A stretch of 64,000 bases of DNA from Euryodendron excelsum (Eukaryota > Streptophyta > Magnoliopsida > Ericales > Pentaphylacaceae): positions 3,626,001 to 3,690,000 of the forward strand of contig CM065381.1 of assembly GCA_033060915.1 (NCBI GenBank), read 5' to 3'. This document shows, piece by piece, positions 38,975 to 52,900 of this stretch; the stretch's first letter is position 1; every line of letters begins with the position of its first letter. Made by a program: the position numbers and the translations under genes. The notes under the pieces were generated by a model. That model was given only the letters and a program-made list of their open reading frames with translations. It did no database searches and was not told the origin of the DNA.

Positions 38975-39120
38975 GGGGGTTGTCAGAATTAGTTGAGTGG
39001 GCCATCCCAAGTTCAACTCTTGGGGCTAGCTTCCCGGGCTATAGGGTAGTTACTAGCCTCCATTGTGTGGATGAACTGTGCGCAAGTTTGAGACTAACTG
39101 TTACACGTGTTATGAAGTTT
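38975..39120 (+). mobile_element. Possible degraded SINE
   Basis: It carries 'aagttcaactcttggggc' (box B-like), then 'ggatgaactgtgcgcaag' followed by 'tttgagact', which resembles the 3' half of the SINE at 8092-8313 ('gaagtgtgcgtaagctgacc' on its sense strand). Boundaries and target duplication are not visible, so this is a suggestion only. Confidence 0.3.
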
Positions 39121-39232
39121 GAGATTTACTGTTACACTTGTTATGAAGTTGGTGCATGTCATACCAACCAAGAGTTTGAAACTTACTGTTACACGTTGTT
39201 ATGAAGTTGGTGCATGTGATACCAACCAAGAG
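39087..39232. repeat. ~57-bp tandem repeat, 2.5 copies
   Basis: Units begin 'tttgaga.t.actgttacac' at 39087 (partial, 31 bp), 39118 and 39175. The two full ones continue 'gttatgaagttggtgcatgt' and end 'ataccaaccaagag'. Confidence 0.85.
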
Positions 39233-39702
39233 AATTTTCCTGGGTTGATCTTTTAAGGGAAATCCCTCCGGTAGTTGAGCCTTTGTTTTTTTTAAATCCT
39301 TTTTCTTTCTGACTTCTCAATTTGGGCGTGTTGTGATAGATTGGACAGAAGGGAGCAGATCAAAATTGGGAATGTGTTGTCATAAACTGGACAGAAGGGA
39401 GAGTGCTGTAATAATCTATGCATATAGAAGGTTATGAGAAGGAACAGATCAAAATTGCGTCTCTCTATCTCTCTCTCGCTCTGTGTCTCTTATTAGTTTC
39501 ATTATGTCTATCAATTGGCCCTTTTACACACTCGGATATCGTTGTTTGAAATGGTTAAAATGCACTCTTGATGTAAAGGACTCGATTAGTAATGATGAAA
39601 TGAGGTGCAAATAAATTTGCTTCGCTTTGGAATTTGATTTAAGAGAAATAGCAATTCCTTGTTAACATACTGGGAGAGTCGGTTTTCTAATAGATAATAT
39701 GC

Positions 39703-39840
39703 GGGTGGCACAGCAATAAAGTTGTTTTCCATTATGACTTGGGTATCATTGAGTTCGAAACATGAAAACTACCTCTCCGTGCATTGGGATAAAACTGGGT
39801 ACATTACCCTCCTCAGATGTCATGCGCTGAGCTGCCCTTA
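39703..39840 (+). mobile_element. Au-type SINE relic
   Basis: It reads 'ggtggcacagcaataaagtt', 'atgacttgggtatcattgag', box B 'gttcgaaac', 'ctacctctccgtgc', 'gggtacattaccctcctcag' and 'gcgctgagctgccct'. This is the recognisable order of the plant Au SINE (GGTTCGAATCC, AACAGCCTCT, GCGTACA..GACCCTCCCCAGACCC, GCACTGGGTTGCCC) with many substitutions. The assignment is from memory of the family's layout. Confidence 0.6.
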
Positions 39841-40919
39841 AAATGCATATATACACAAATGTATAGGAGAGATGATAGTATTCGCTTGAAACAAACAGAC
39901 TCATATGAAGATCCAATAAATGCTCCATTATGCAAATTGGACCCTCCGTTAAAAAAACCATACAACAAGGCAAACAAAAACAAAATTATAAGTCTTCCAG
40001 AAAAATAATCAAAGGCATCAGCAAAGTCACTGAAGTTATGCTCAGTGTCTCCAGAAAAGCAGCTTTTAATTAAAAAGTTCATTCACATAAACCCCAGTAA
40101 CATTCTTAAAAAGATCAATACAGAATAGGGCACATTCATCACATAGCCTCTGGAACATTGCTAGGCTCCTTGGCCACAGTTGGCCACAGAAAAGTACAGT
40201 AGTGTACTAATAACACAATAAGACAGAATCTGAGAATTGAAAGTTACATGAACAATATCTTCAACTATTACAGGTTAAACTCCTTAAAATTTTCAAAAGC
40301 CAACAACCAACCATACAAACATCCTCCATAACTGAGACTTGTGGCTTTGTCTTGCCCTAGCCATGTATCTTCTTCAAACTCAAGTAAGGATTTCTTCTCT
40401 TCTTTTATTTTTCCCTTCGGCTTTTTTTTTTTTTTTTTGTTTCCCCCTCCATGGGGGGGCGGGGAGGCTAGGTTTCTAATTGATGTGCTAGGGGTGGGAA
40501 AGCATGGGAAAACATCACAAGGAGTTATAAAAATCATCCCATGGATGATCCTGTACATTCTACCTTATGCTTCCAGTGCCGTCTGGAGTTTCAACAGAGC
40601 AGCAAAATTAAGTATCCCCAAAACAAAAGCCTCTTCTACTCATGGACTAGCTTTTCAAGACATTTATGCAGAGACAATACGTTCATCAGAATAAACAGAC
40701 TCAGGTCTTGCCCAATTTTAGTACCCTGGACAGAGAAGGGAAGAAAAAAAACAAAAGGAAATTAGAAGTAGCTGTTAATGTTACAGTGCGACAGATTCTC
40801 ACCCTGTGGTTCTTGTTTTGTAGATCCCACCCTGAAGGCCACCACGTGAATTATAGAACAAGCCCGCGAAAATATTAAACTTCTTAAGGAAGCGTTGAAT
40901 AGCACCCCTCTTTCCTCAG

Positions 40920-43900
40920 CTAGCCCTTCACTGATTCAGGAGTTACTTGATCGCTGCTCCCTCCATGAGCATTAAATCCAGTTACAGGCATGGATTGCTG
41001 AGCAAAATCCATTAACAGCTTCCTCTGGTGCTCATCAGTGTGTGGAAGACTAGCACGTAGAAGTTCGACAGGCATTTCCCTGCTTATAGCTCTCGCAGCC
41101 TCAGAACTAATAGTCTCAGTGCCTGGCTGGGTCTGTGAATATATTGATTGCACTATACTATCATATTTACCAACGCAATACTTGGTCAGAAGACCAAAGA
41201 AGGCATCAAATGAGGCCTGCCAAAGGGCAGGATTGGGTATGCTACAGTTGCTAGCAGCCTGACGATCAGTTAAAAGTTGAGTTGCCTTCTCCAGAACAGA
41301 TTTTAAAATAACTGAGGCCCCATCTCCAGCAGGGCTTCCAAGGGGACGGAGTGGTGGCTGCTCCGATGAACAAACCACTGCAGCGAGACAAGCGCTAAGC
41401 GCATTAAGATCCATGCCATTAACACATCTTGAAACAGTCTTTGCAAGGTTAGTAATTGTCTCAGCAGCCCCCGAATCAGAGGGAAGACCACCAAACAAAA
41501 ACCTCAAATGGCGGAAGATAGCCATGCAAACTATTCGAGCAAGCTCGCCACCAGGGAAGAGAAGCTGAAGGTACCTAGAAAGGAGTTTTCGCCCCTTCGG
41601 AAGAGAAACTAAGCGTAAGAACACAATGTCATCTTTGGGGCCAAGCCCAACTGGGTTCCCACCTTTTCCAAGTGGGTCAACAAGCTGAAGTGAGGCAGCC
41701 AAGCCTTCCACCAGAAGCTGTCGCCTCCGCCTAAGCTGAGTCCCACCATCTTGTGGTTGACTAGATTGTAGGAGCCGGTCAATGTCGTCTACATCAAGAA
41801 GAAGACAAAGGCCATCTTCGATGGTGATTCTAGCCGCAAGCATCGGTTCCTGTTCCAGTGGCTTCTCAGAAACCTGCTCAGTACTACCGTTGCCAAAAGC
41901 AGAGGAAGGAGGGTCAACTTCAAGGAGCGGGTGTGGCCTACGTATGGAAGAGAAGGAGAGCCTCCCGAGTGCATCAACATGGAGATGAGGATGTGATTCT
42001 GCACTGTTACGGGATCGAGAAGGAGGCTCTTTCTGGTGGACTGGGCAGAAACGATGTTTTGACCCTGATTCAGCAGCTTTTTTTGCAAGACGAGCTTGGT
42101 GATAATAATCATCTACATATGGATCATTGCCATGTGTAGCGGCATGCTGCATTCTGAGAATACTCCCTATCTCTTCGGCAGTCATATACTTGGATCTAAA
42201 CTGTGGGAAACTGTTGTCAGTCCTCTGGTTACTAGTATCAGAGCCTTGTTGAGAGAGACGCATATTCTGTCTACCTCTTTGTGATGATTTAAGTCTTTGA
42301 TCTCTCACATCCATCAATCCATATTTACTCAAATGTGAGGGCAAAGAAGGAAGGGCATTAAACACTTGAGATTGCATTGCTGAGAAATGGGCTAAAGATG
42401 GCTGAACCGGAAGATGCATTCTCTGCTGTTGCAGCTGCTGCTGTATTGGTATTAACTGGGGGGACAATAACCCTTTCTGGTGAGGGAATTGTTGTCGCAA
42501 AATATTGTTTAAGAGGTTGGATTGGTCCCCCTGAAACAAACCAGCATGGTTGGCCCAGTGGTTTTGTTGTTGGCTATTAATAGAAAGACCAGAAGGGTGA
42601 TTCAAGTGAGCCATATTTCCACCATATTGCAACCCATGATGTAAGCCAGCCATATGTAGATTGGAGCTAGATAAAGGAGAAAGGTTTGGTGCAGAAAAGG
42701 GTAACTGATGACCACCAGTAAGAGATGAAATATTTAGGTGATGTGAATAGTTGCGTGGTGAAGCCTGTTGAGATCTGCCACCAGGTGGAGGAAAAGAAAT
42801 GAAAGATGATTTCGGTACTAAAATTGGTTCGCTGGAAAAGTGTTGCTGCTGTTGTGGCTGCTGAGGATATGTCGATGTTCTGTGCAAGGGTTTTGTTTCT
42901 GCAAGACGCACTGAAGAAGTATGTGGCTGTGATGACCATCTCTTGCCTTCCTGGAAACTTTCTGTGTCAAACATATGCTGATCTAACCAGTCAGGGAAAT
43001 CTGCCTCCTGAGCCCATTCTGTCGCAGATGAACCTGCAGGTAGTTTCACTTAATTAAGGACAAGAGAATAGACTCAAGGTATTGAAGACTAACAAAGATT
43101 CAACGATGGCAAATCACCTTTATAAACTTCAAAGTGCCCCAAACTGGGGAATAAACAAATCATTTCCAAACACCCTCTGAAAATAATCATTTAAGGAGAC
43201 TACATTGAAAAAGAACTCTAAGTGGACTATCTCTCCCCTCCTCTCTCTCTGCGTGTCTGCCTGTGTGCCCTTGTCCATAACATTCCTGTTTATTAAAAAG
43301 AAATAAAGAGAGGCAATTACAGTTTAAGTGGCTTATAGCTTATAGCTTATTTTTAAAATGGTGTTTGGCTCACTCCCTAAAAAGCTGCTTAAAAAAGCCA
43401 CTTAAAAAAGCTACTTATCAAACCACCATATAAAAAAGCAGCTTATACACTTGACACATTTTGTAAAAAGCCACTTAAAAAAGCTGCTTTTAAAAATAGC
43501 TAATTGCTTATAGCTTATAAGCTATTTGTCCACACACCCCCTCATTATGGGGGCATTTGACACAGGTTCAATATCCCATTGACACAGACTAAGAGGATTT
43601 GAGCTTTCCATAAATTAATCAAATCAAATATTTACAACAAAAAAGTAAGTAATAGTTGTGATTCAATGATCCCAAGTATATACATGTCTTAACGATACTA
43701 AGCCAAAACTCACATAAAATTTTGAAAGGTTAATAGCCAGAAAAAAACTCAAAAACTGAGAGACTTGAGTTTCCAGGCATTGGCACAACAAAATAACTAC
43801 AAATCTGTATTACACTAATTGTAAAATTCTCTAGCGTAACATACTCTCTGAATTTGGTGGGGTTAGGACTTAAGGTATACCTGTGTGCTTGTGTGCATGC

Positions 43901-46900
43901 ATGTGCATGTGTTTGTCAGTGTCTACACTCCAGTTAGGTTATTAATCATTTCTGTTGCAAACCTCAGAAATGAAACTCCTATAGCTATTTTGTTCATTAG
44001 AATAGTTATCACATTCTCAAGAAGTTCAATCCAAAGAATTTATGTAAATTAACGTTATCGTCTATGCAAAGGGAATACAAACACCTCAACATCATATGCT
44101 TGCAGAGGTCTACTTTCAATCATGATACACAAACTCTATAGCTGATGCATTAATTTGGAAAAGTAAATTTAATGGCTTCTTTCGTTTGATTACCTAAAAA
44201 TAATGTAACTGCGTCTATTCCACTTTTCCTTCTATCCATACTGAAAATATTGGAACTTTTCTTATTCATGTCGTATAAATTCATCCCTCAGCAGGGACGG
44301 ATTTCCTTATCAGGAGGGATTTGAACAAACCTTGTCACAATATACACTACTCCTTATATACACATATATACATATGTATGTCTACATAAGCCTATATGTA
44401 TATATAATTGCAAAAAGCATTATTTTAAATTTCCAAAAAAAAAAAAAAAAACTAACTACTAGCATCAAAGTGTTCAAAACTTCATTGTAAATAGGGGAAA
44501 GATGGTACTTAGAAAAGCCATTTTGAAGCCGAGGATACATGAACTTAGGTGCATGTCAAGTGGCTTTCATGTCTAAGCAGTGGCTTCATCTAATTAACAC
44601 TTGCGGGTCAATGACTAATATTCAAATTTCTTCATATGCATCTTCTATTTTCCAGGATAAAATGGTTTTTATATTTTTATTTTGTGTAACATACAGAATT
44701 AAGCCTAGACAACATTTTGAAGCAACCATATCAGAGAAGTAACAAAATCAAGTAATTACATATACATATGTTTCATAAACTTCAAGTACGAAGATGCACT
44801 TGCTAGGCGCACGCCCAAATAGATGGCACCAAACACAATCCATAACCTTACTCAAATGTTGCAAGTCTAAGAAGGATATTTCACACATTTAGAGTTGACG
44901 TAATAGAGTTGAAGCTAGATAATCTGCCACATGCTCACCAAAACAGTGAGTTTCTGTTTGAACTTCTCATAAGCACTTGGGTTCTTATTTCATCCACTCG
45001 TTTGCTCAGTCGAATCACATGATAGAGGTAACAATTCAAGTTTCATTTAGAGTTCTTCAACAAATTGTTATGCACTATGTATTCATCCTCGTGCCGAGCA
45101 TGGAAAATAGAGGGATAAATCTGCAAATGGAGCACACTTTGAATTTTTTTACGAACTTGTTTCGTGTTAATTTTGTTTGTTTCTTTAATAGATTAGAATG
45201 TTATTGAACAAATTTATTAGTTTTTAATAAGATTTTAGTAGTTAAGGATATTTTGATAATTTTGTCATCTGCTTAAATTGGTAAAAGTTACCACGGGTCT
45301 TTACTAAGTCCAAAATATTCTAATTAATTTAAATACAATTAGGAGAGTTTGAAACCAAGAATATTTAGGTAATCTTTCTATTACAGGGGAGTTGAGTTTT
45401 AGAAAATTTGTGGGAAGCTTTTGAAGTTTTGCCTGATACTTGTGTGCAGGTTTACCTTAGGGGACAATTTCTAGAAATGTCTTGATGGAATTCATAGAGT
45501 TTTCTTCCTCTACTCTTTTTTCACAAAACCCTTTTATTATTCCCGGTGTACTTTTCATAACCCTATGAAATTCCTCCTTTTCAGTCTCAAAACTCCATCT
45601 TATCAAATATCGATCAATCCCAAACCATTCCCACATTTGGGCATTGGAGTTAACATCTGAACACTGCAAAACAAATCTCCAGAAATCCTACAATCTGCCT
45701 TTTTGATATCCACCCAAATTTCTCACGTTTTTGTCTACAAACCTAAGAAACTTCCTATTACCTCAGACAGCCCAACCCTAGAAGCTTTTCATAACCAAAA
45801 CCTGCCACAATTCTAATTGTAGGCGGCCTTAATCCAAGTTTCCTGAAGTTTGTCATGCATCACTTCCATAACTTTAGTAGATATAACTATGATGATTATT
45901 TATGTTGCAAAAATATGTACTAGTTATACTGCTTTGAAGATGAGGCAATTGTTCACAAGTTTTAATCATGCAACATAAGACTTCATCTAGGAACCCAAAT
46001 CAAACGGATGGACCTAATTCTATCTAGTGATAGATACTTTAGTTGGAATAACTTAGTCAGTGCTTAATAGCACATGCAATTTAGAGTGCATTGCCCAATA
46101 CATATGTATGGGAAAATTATGTAAGCTACGAACTTACAATTAAACAGGCCATGATTAGAGCACCTTTAGCACTATACTACTAAACTAGTTTGGGTGTGGA
46201 ATGAAACAAGGTGGGAATGGTAAAAAATACCATCAGTTATCTCTACAACTCCCAAATCAGATGAGATTATTGATATCAAAGACTATATGCCGCTATTATT
46301 GCAGCTATTGTTGGTAAGAGTATCACTACAATTTCTGAAATACACTGAAGAGGGTGATGGAAGGTTGAGTCAAATAATTATTAGCTTGAGAAGGATAGCA
46401 GATCATGGATGTGGGGTTCTTATTGTTGAATTTTTCAACTTCACCTATCATGATTACAGGGATGTTTTGTACATGAGAATTATAAGATACCCAGAAGGCT
46501 ATTAATCATGTTACACAGCCTTAGTCTATTGCACTGATCAAGGTGTTATCATTGCAACTCTACCAGCTCATTCTCTGTTCTAAAGCATTGATCTGGTTTA
46601 TTCAAGGAGCACATTTATTTGTCTGTTCTGAACTGAGTGCCACAACATGTACATGGAACTGATGCAAGTGTAAGACATTTCTCAATGACCAACATTATCA
46701 AATGTTAAAGCAATATTCTATGGGTCAAATTTACTAACTCCTCCATGATTTAAGTTGAGGGGGACAATCAGTCATCAAGAAGAAGCATCCAATGTATAAT
46801 AAACGATATAAAGCACGTCCCAAACAGTCTGTTTAGTTCACTGCTGTAGGAGATAAGAAAAGGGAGTAAATTTCTCCTTAGTAAAGGGGACAAGAGAAGG

Positions 46901-49900
46901 GAAATTAAGGAAGAGAAAAGAACAGAAAAATCAACTATTTCCCTCTGCTTGCTTAGGAGGAAGTGGCAGGAAAATTAGAGAAGAAAAATCTCTTAACTCT
47001 TGAGAAATGCTCGCACCTCATGCATCATATTATATATCAACCGCCTGTCTCCCTTAATCTCCTCATTTGAGAGGACTCTATTTGCAAGCAATAGAGAGAA
47101 GTCTTTGAAAGATTTTGTCCTCACTCAACTCACTTTTTCATTATTTACTGCTTCTGCACTAAGGACTTGATATGTATGGGTATTTTTACTGCACCATTAC
47201 ACACAATGATATCCCTATATTAGTTGTGACTGATAAACTTCAAGTTGAAGTAAACTCAACCCATCTCAATTTGGATAGGCAACCTATTTTTAACACACCA
47301 CGCAAATTGATTGACTTGAATGCACAACATTGGAGGAGAAAACCATATGCACAACTTCTTGGTTTTCTCACTAATGGCAAGGTTGAATCTTGTCTATCCA
47401 CCATAGTCATATCAAAAGCAAACTCCAAAATCAAATCAACTTCTAATTCACAAAGTAACAACCTTGTAAACAGTGCTATCTACTGACCAATGACCTATTG
47501 CCTCAAGGGGTGAGGAAGGTGCTGAAAGACTTTTGCTGGAGGAGGTCAGGGATTGGAATTCATCCCCGTGGGTCAAGGGGTAGGCCATAGTCCATCACTT
47601 GACCAAAGGGGGAAGCAAAAGAAAGGAAGAGAGAGAGTGGACTTTGCTTCTCCCTTTTTTGTGTATAATCTTGATCCAAGAAGATTTGCAATTTAAATCC
47701 ACAAACAGAATCACTGGATATGCCACTTTCTCGCTGTTCGAAAAAAAGGAAAATACCCCTGCAAGTTAAACATACACATATATAACAGGCAGCAGAGTGT
47801 AGCAAAAGCGCACTACATGGTCACCATCTTAATCACCTTTGAATGGAATGGAAGAAATAAACAAAAACCGAGAAGTAAACCAACACTGTAGATCAATAAA
47901 CTATACAGTTCATTAAGCCTCCTACTGAAGGATTATAGAACGCAAAATTATGCAACTGATGTACTTACTTTCCCTGGAAATTGATCCAGATCCACGATCA
48001 CCAATTACCCCAGGATGTCTTGGTCCAGTAACAACTTTGTTCAACTGCACAACACCACAACTTAAAATAAACTGCAAGAAGAAAAACCCAAAACTTAAAA
48101 TAATCTGAATAATGCTGGTGGTGCCGATGACAATGTCGATGATGATGATGATGATGACAACTAAGCAACCATGAGATTCTGGCTGCATTATATATAAAGC
48201 TTTTGTTATGTCACATGCCACAGGCATGATTGTGATCTCAGAAATATTTGTAACTCAAAGTGGCCCACTCTCTATTTTTGACAATTATTTCTCTCCACTA
48301 TCTTTTTCATTATACCAGTTACATCATGTATTCTACCCACTTAAGTGGAACATTTAAATTTAAATTACTTATAATGATGAAATCCCATTATACCATAAAT
48401 TGGTAAGAAAAATATGCATCATGTTAATGTCATAATGAGGGTTTAAAAAGAAAAAAACAAAGAAAAAAAAAGCGAAAAGGGAAAACTGAGAAAACTCATG
48501 CACTCTCATTAGAAGAATAAAAAGGTAGCCTTTTGAGTTAGAGATATTTCATTTTCAACCGTTTTGATTATGGGCATGTACCACTGGGGTTCCACTGTTT
48601 GTGAATACAATAGTAGGAAATCAAGTAACAATTAATATATAGGAGTTGCAATATCAATGTGGTATGTTAAGTCCCAGCAGGTAGCCAAATCAATCAATAC
48701 AGAGCCTAAATCTTTATATAGCTAGAACATGAAGAACCTCTAGGTCCTTATAGATGTCAATCATTGATGGGGTGAATGATGGTATAAAGTATTAAGAATA
48801 ATGCAATGCATGAATTTACCATACGTGAAGTGCCAATAACAATAAGAACTTCTTAGATTCATGCAGAAAATATTCCAAGTCAGCGCTAAGTTGTCCAATT
48901 AGCAGCTTATCTCATTGGCCTATGACAAACATCAATTGACAAGATTCTCTCTTCCTCCTCGCGCTCTTTCCACTTTGTAGTTCATCATCTCCTCTTCTTA
49001 TCTTAGTAGAGCTCTGTTGGTGCTATAGGGTATTCATGTCTTCTAATCAAATTCCCAAGGCATTTGTATGATGCCTAGGTCATGGGTCTGCCCTAGAAAA
49101 GGCATGCACTATGCAATGCCCAAGCAATATAACTGGAATGGCTTTTATGTTCATATTAGTTCACACAGGTCTCTTTGAATTATTGGTAACATCTACAGAA
49201 ATACAATATACACAGAACAGTGTCTTCTTTCCTCGGTATAAATTCCAAAGGGGAAGTCGCAACCATATTTTATATAGTTGTGTCCTTGCCTCTCTCAGTC
49301 ACTTTTTCTCGCCCTCTACATCAAAACCTGCTTTCCCCAGAAACAGTCATCCCTATAAAGCTGCCATTGCTGCCAGAGGCCAGAGCACTTCAGATGTAGT
49401 TGGACGTACCAAAAAATACAACCACATGTCCCCAAATAACACTCGGCTCAAGGCCATACTGTAAAACCATATTTTTTGATTTATGTAAAATCCAGCAAGC
49501 AAGGCCTGAAAGAGTGATTGCAGCCGGATATATAAGTAGCTAAGAAGGTTAGTTCCTAGTGAAGTATATAGGAATAAAAGAAAACTAGAAAGTATCCACT
49601 AACCACAAAGCAACAAGAGGCTAAATGCAGCCACTTATAAGAACACATGGCTTCTTTTTTTATTTTTGGATAAGGTTAAACTCGGTTGCTTTTTTTATTT
49701 TTATTTTTATAAGTCAAGCTCCATTGTTAAAACTCCATAAATTTTTTCCTTTTTTTTATATAGTGGTTAAAACTCCATTTTTGCTGTCTGCATCCATTCC
49801 TTAAATTTGAAAAAGAAAAAAGCACCAATAAAACCTTCAAAGATCTAAAAGCTTAGTATTTAGATTAGTCATCCTTCAATGAAATGCTACAAACAACACA

Positions 49901-52900
49901 GAAAATTTCCTTCATTAAACCCAGCTTATTCTTGGAATTCTACAGATAAACAACCAAGTGTTTAAACGAAGGATTAAAACTTGGAATTCAGCATTACACT
50001 TCCAATGATTTAGAACAGTGAATAAACAAGTGGAATTTCTCTAGTTCTAACACCAATTTGATGTAGAACAGCATTAGAAGATTCAAGGCATTGCTTCCCA
50101 TACAATGTTTTATGATGGAAAAAATGTTAAGAAGTTTGTCCCTCAAGTGTACAACAACGTAAAAGAAATGTTCTACAGCTTGTATACGAAAAAGAATAGC
50201 TACAATGACTTAAAATCTTAAGGGTAAGGAAAACATTTGGGGTTTATTCAGGTTTGATAAAGTAGGATTTAAAAGGTTGTCTAAGGGATACCAACTTCAC
50301 TGAACAGAACCTGTATTTTTGTGAAAGAAACTAAGGAAATGAAGAGAAGCAGAAAGATCTAGAGATCCTACATTTAATTCCTTAGAAATACCTCCTAAGT
50401 TATGCTTTTTGCTTCAAGCATTAGGATACTGCAAAAGTTTTGGACAAACTCTCAAAACTCTCTGCCATGGTTTAGTTTAGAAGGATTACAGACATACGTA
50501 TAGATTGTTAGCCATTTCCTCACTCATTCCACTAGGACTAGACTCCAAAATAGGAAATTGAGAAGTTTTCACTAGTTACCATATTCTAGACCTAAGCTAG
50601 ACCACATAGAAGACCCAAAAGTCTAAGATGACCCATACCAGTATCCACATATTGTCACTACTTAATAGAGTCCATGTTAGCAAACTCTGAAATTACCAAA
50701 ATAGCCTTTAACTAGACCAAATAAAATATACATAGAAATAGAATTATACCAACAACCACCTAACCTATAGAACTATGTTTTGGACTTAAATTTGGGCCAA
50801 TATTTGATCAAGTTTCTAACTGCAGCATGTGCAAAATTCCACATTTTCCCTTTTCTTATTAACTAAGAAGCAAGGGCACGGGACATCGACAAGACAAAAC
50901 TGACAATTTTTAGAAAATGCAGAGACACTGCAAAAATATATATTTATATATTTTTTATACGTTCACGTATAGGAATATTTTAGCCAAAGATAATGTAAAA
51001 TTACAAGATAACACTGATTAAAATTAAAGACCATATATTCTATAGCTTAAATGTCAAATTATGTGTAAAATCACATTATTTTTATTTTACAGTTACTAAC
51101 CAAGTACTTTTCTTCAAACTTGCATAAATCATGGACAATGTGTCCGGCCCTAAAAATTCAAAAAAATAATAGAACATGTTTGGACTCTTGTTCGACACTC
51201 CGACACGTGTCTGGAGTGTCTGACAAGTGTCGTGTCACATGCGAATACGACACATTCTTAAAAGTGTTCGTGCTTCTAAGCTTGTTAGCTTGCTCTACAT
51301 CATCCTCTATTTCCAAACTAAGAAGGCAACAAAACACGGACAAGACACAACATGAACATGACATGATAGGGACACTACAAATATAATCATTTTATATATG
51401 TATTGTATGTCATATATAGGAATATTTTAGTCAAAGATAATAAAAGATTACAAGATAACATTAATTAAAATTAAAAACCATGCATTCTATAGTATAAACA
51501 TCCAATTTGGTATGAAATCAGATTGGTTTTATTTTGCAATTACATACCAAGTAATTTTCTTCAAACTTGCGATGTATTCATGAATGTCTAATTCATGGAC
51601 ATGTGTCCTCTAAGTGTCTGAAGTATATTCGGTTATAAGAAACTAAAAACTAATAGGACACATTTGGATGCTTGTCCGACACGTGTCTGGGAGCGTCTGA
51701 TGAATATCGTGTCCGTATGGAGCGTCTGACGAGTACCATGTCCGATACAAGCACGACACCTTCTTAGACGTGTCCGTGGTTCTTAGCTTGTTAGCTTGCT
51801 CTACATCATTCTGTATTTCCAAGCTAACTAAACCTACTTGTTTCTGCACACATCTATACATTGTTATGTTAACTTGAGAACATCTGCTCAACTGCCTCAC
51901 CAAGCAAGGTATGCTCATCTACGCACATAATTCAAAAGCTTGGAATAAACACTAAAGAGCCTTCTCCATAGAATTCATGAGAAAACCCCTCTATGTGGTC
52001 CAGATACATGACTAATCTAACACTATCACCTATTGGATCTAAATATGATAAAATCTTCACCAAAGCCTGAAACCCTTGCCCTCCTCAACACAAGAATTAT
52101 GCTGAGCCCAGTTTCTCAGCCAATCTTCTCTTCAACTCAACTATCAAATCAAAACTCCACCAGTAATAATGAATTCTTAATTTTCACTATTCTACGAAAA
52201 TAAATATTAAAACTTTACTTGCTACAGGTCGTCTCTGAAGAAAGAAAACCTATCATTCATCAGTATGACAGTAACTGCAAGGACTAACGAATACATCTGG
52301 TGGTTGGCACGAAACTAGCAAAAATGAGCATAGCAGGTAAAAGCATTACCATTTAATTGCTAAAAACATTGATGTAACAAAATAAGACAAGTTGATATTC
52401 AATTAGCATGGGAAATGATACAGTAAAAATTAACTATCTACTGCCGAAACATCCCAAGTATGAAGGAAGCTGACCTTTGAAAATGTAGTTGTCAGATCAT
52501 CAATATCAGATAAAGAACCCATACCTGAACCCTAATAGGAACAAGATCAAAAAAATTAGAGGCAACATCTAGGATTCAGTGCAATGAAACTTAAAATAGT
52601 ATAGAAATATAACAAAATACATTATATCAGACCCATAATGGAAACCCATCAAGTCATAAACCCAGCAGTTACACAGGAAAAGAGAAACATGGTTGAAGAC
52701 AAAAAGAAAGACATCTTTTCCATCTTTTATTTTTTATTTTTTATGTGCGTTTTTAACAAGTAGATGGATGCAATAGGAGCACCCAAAGGCAAGGAGGAAA
52801 AATAAATCACAAAAATCAGTGTATAAACTCAAATGGCAATGGAAAAAGGTTCATGTCGACTTTGAACTATAAACATCTACTACCAATAAGGAAGGCAATG

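Larger units (their letters stand above)
38073..40919. other. Convergent intergenic region between FGGY and PAT1
   Basis: It contains both 3' UTRs. FGGY's probably ends before the T-rich, GTT-repeat stretch around 38320-38350; PAT1's starts at 40919 on the minus strand. Between them are SINE relics and a short minisatellite, listed separately. No additional gene is recognised. A poly-T run (40421-40439 region) is followed by a small C-run/G-run palindrome (40443-40460). Confidence 0.5.

Noticed and set aside
41303..42284. Open frames on the opposite strand and in other frames of PAT1 exon 5
   Set aside because: Shadows of the long PAT1 exon, whose own frame is confirmed by splice phases and family motifs.
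44284..44340. hAT-like end 'cagggacggatttcc'
   Set aside because: Only one end is visible; without a partner and an 8-bp duplication it cannot be called an element.
45457..45850. Minus-strand coding-like relic in PAT1 intron 4
   Set aside because: Fragmented by stops in all frames. I could not tie it to a named family, so I mention it only within the intron description.
47172..47486. 104-codon plus-strand frame inside PAT1 intron 4
   Set aside because: Lies antisense within an intron, no motif recognised, and length is within chance for this composition.
47483..47590. Possible SINE (phrase 'ggaggtcagggattggaattc')
   Set aside because: The box B-like word is too degraded and no tail or target duplication is visible.
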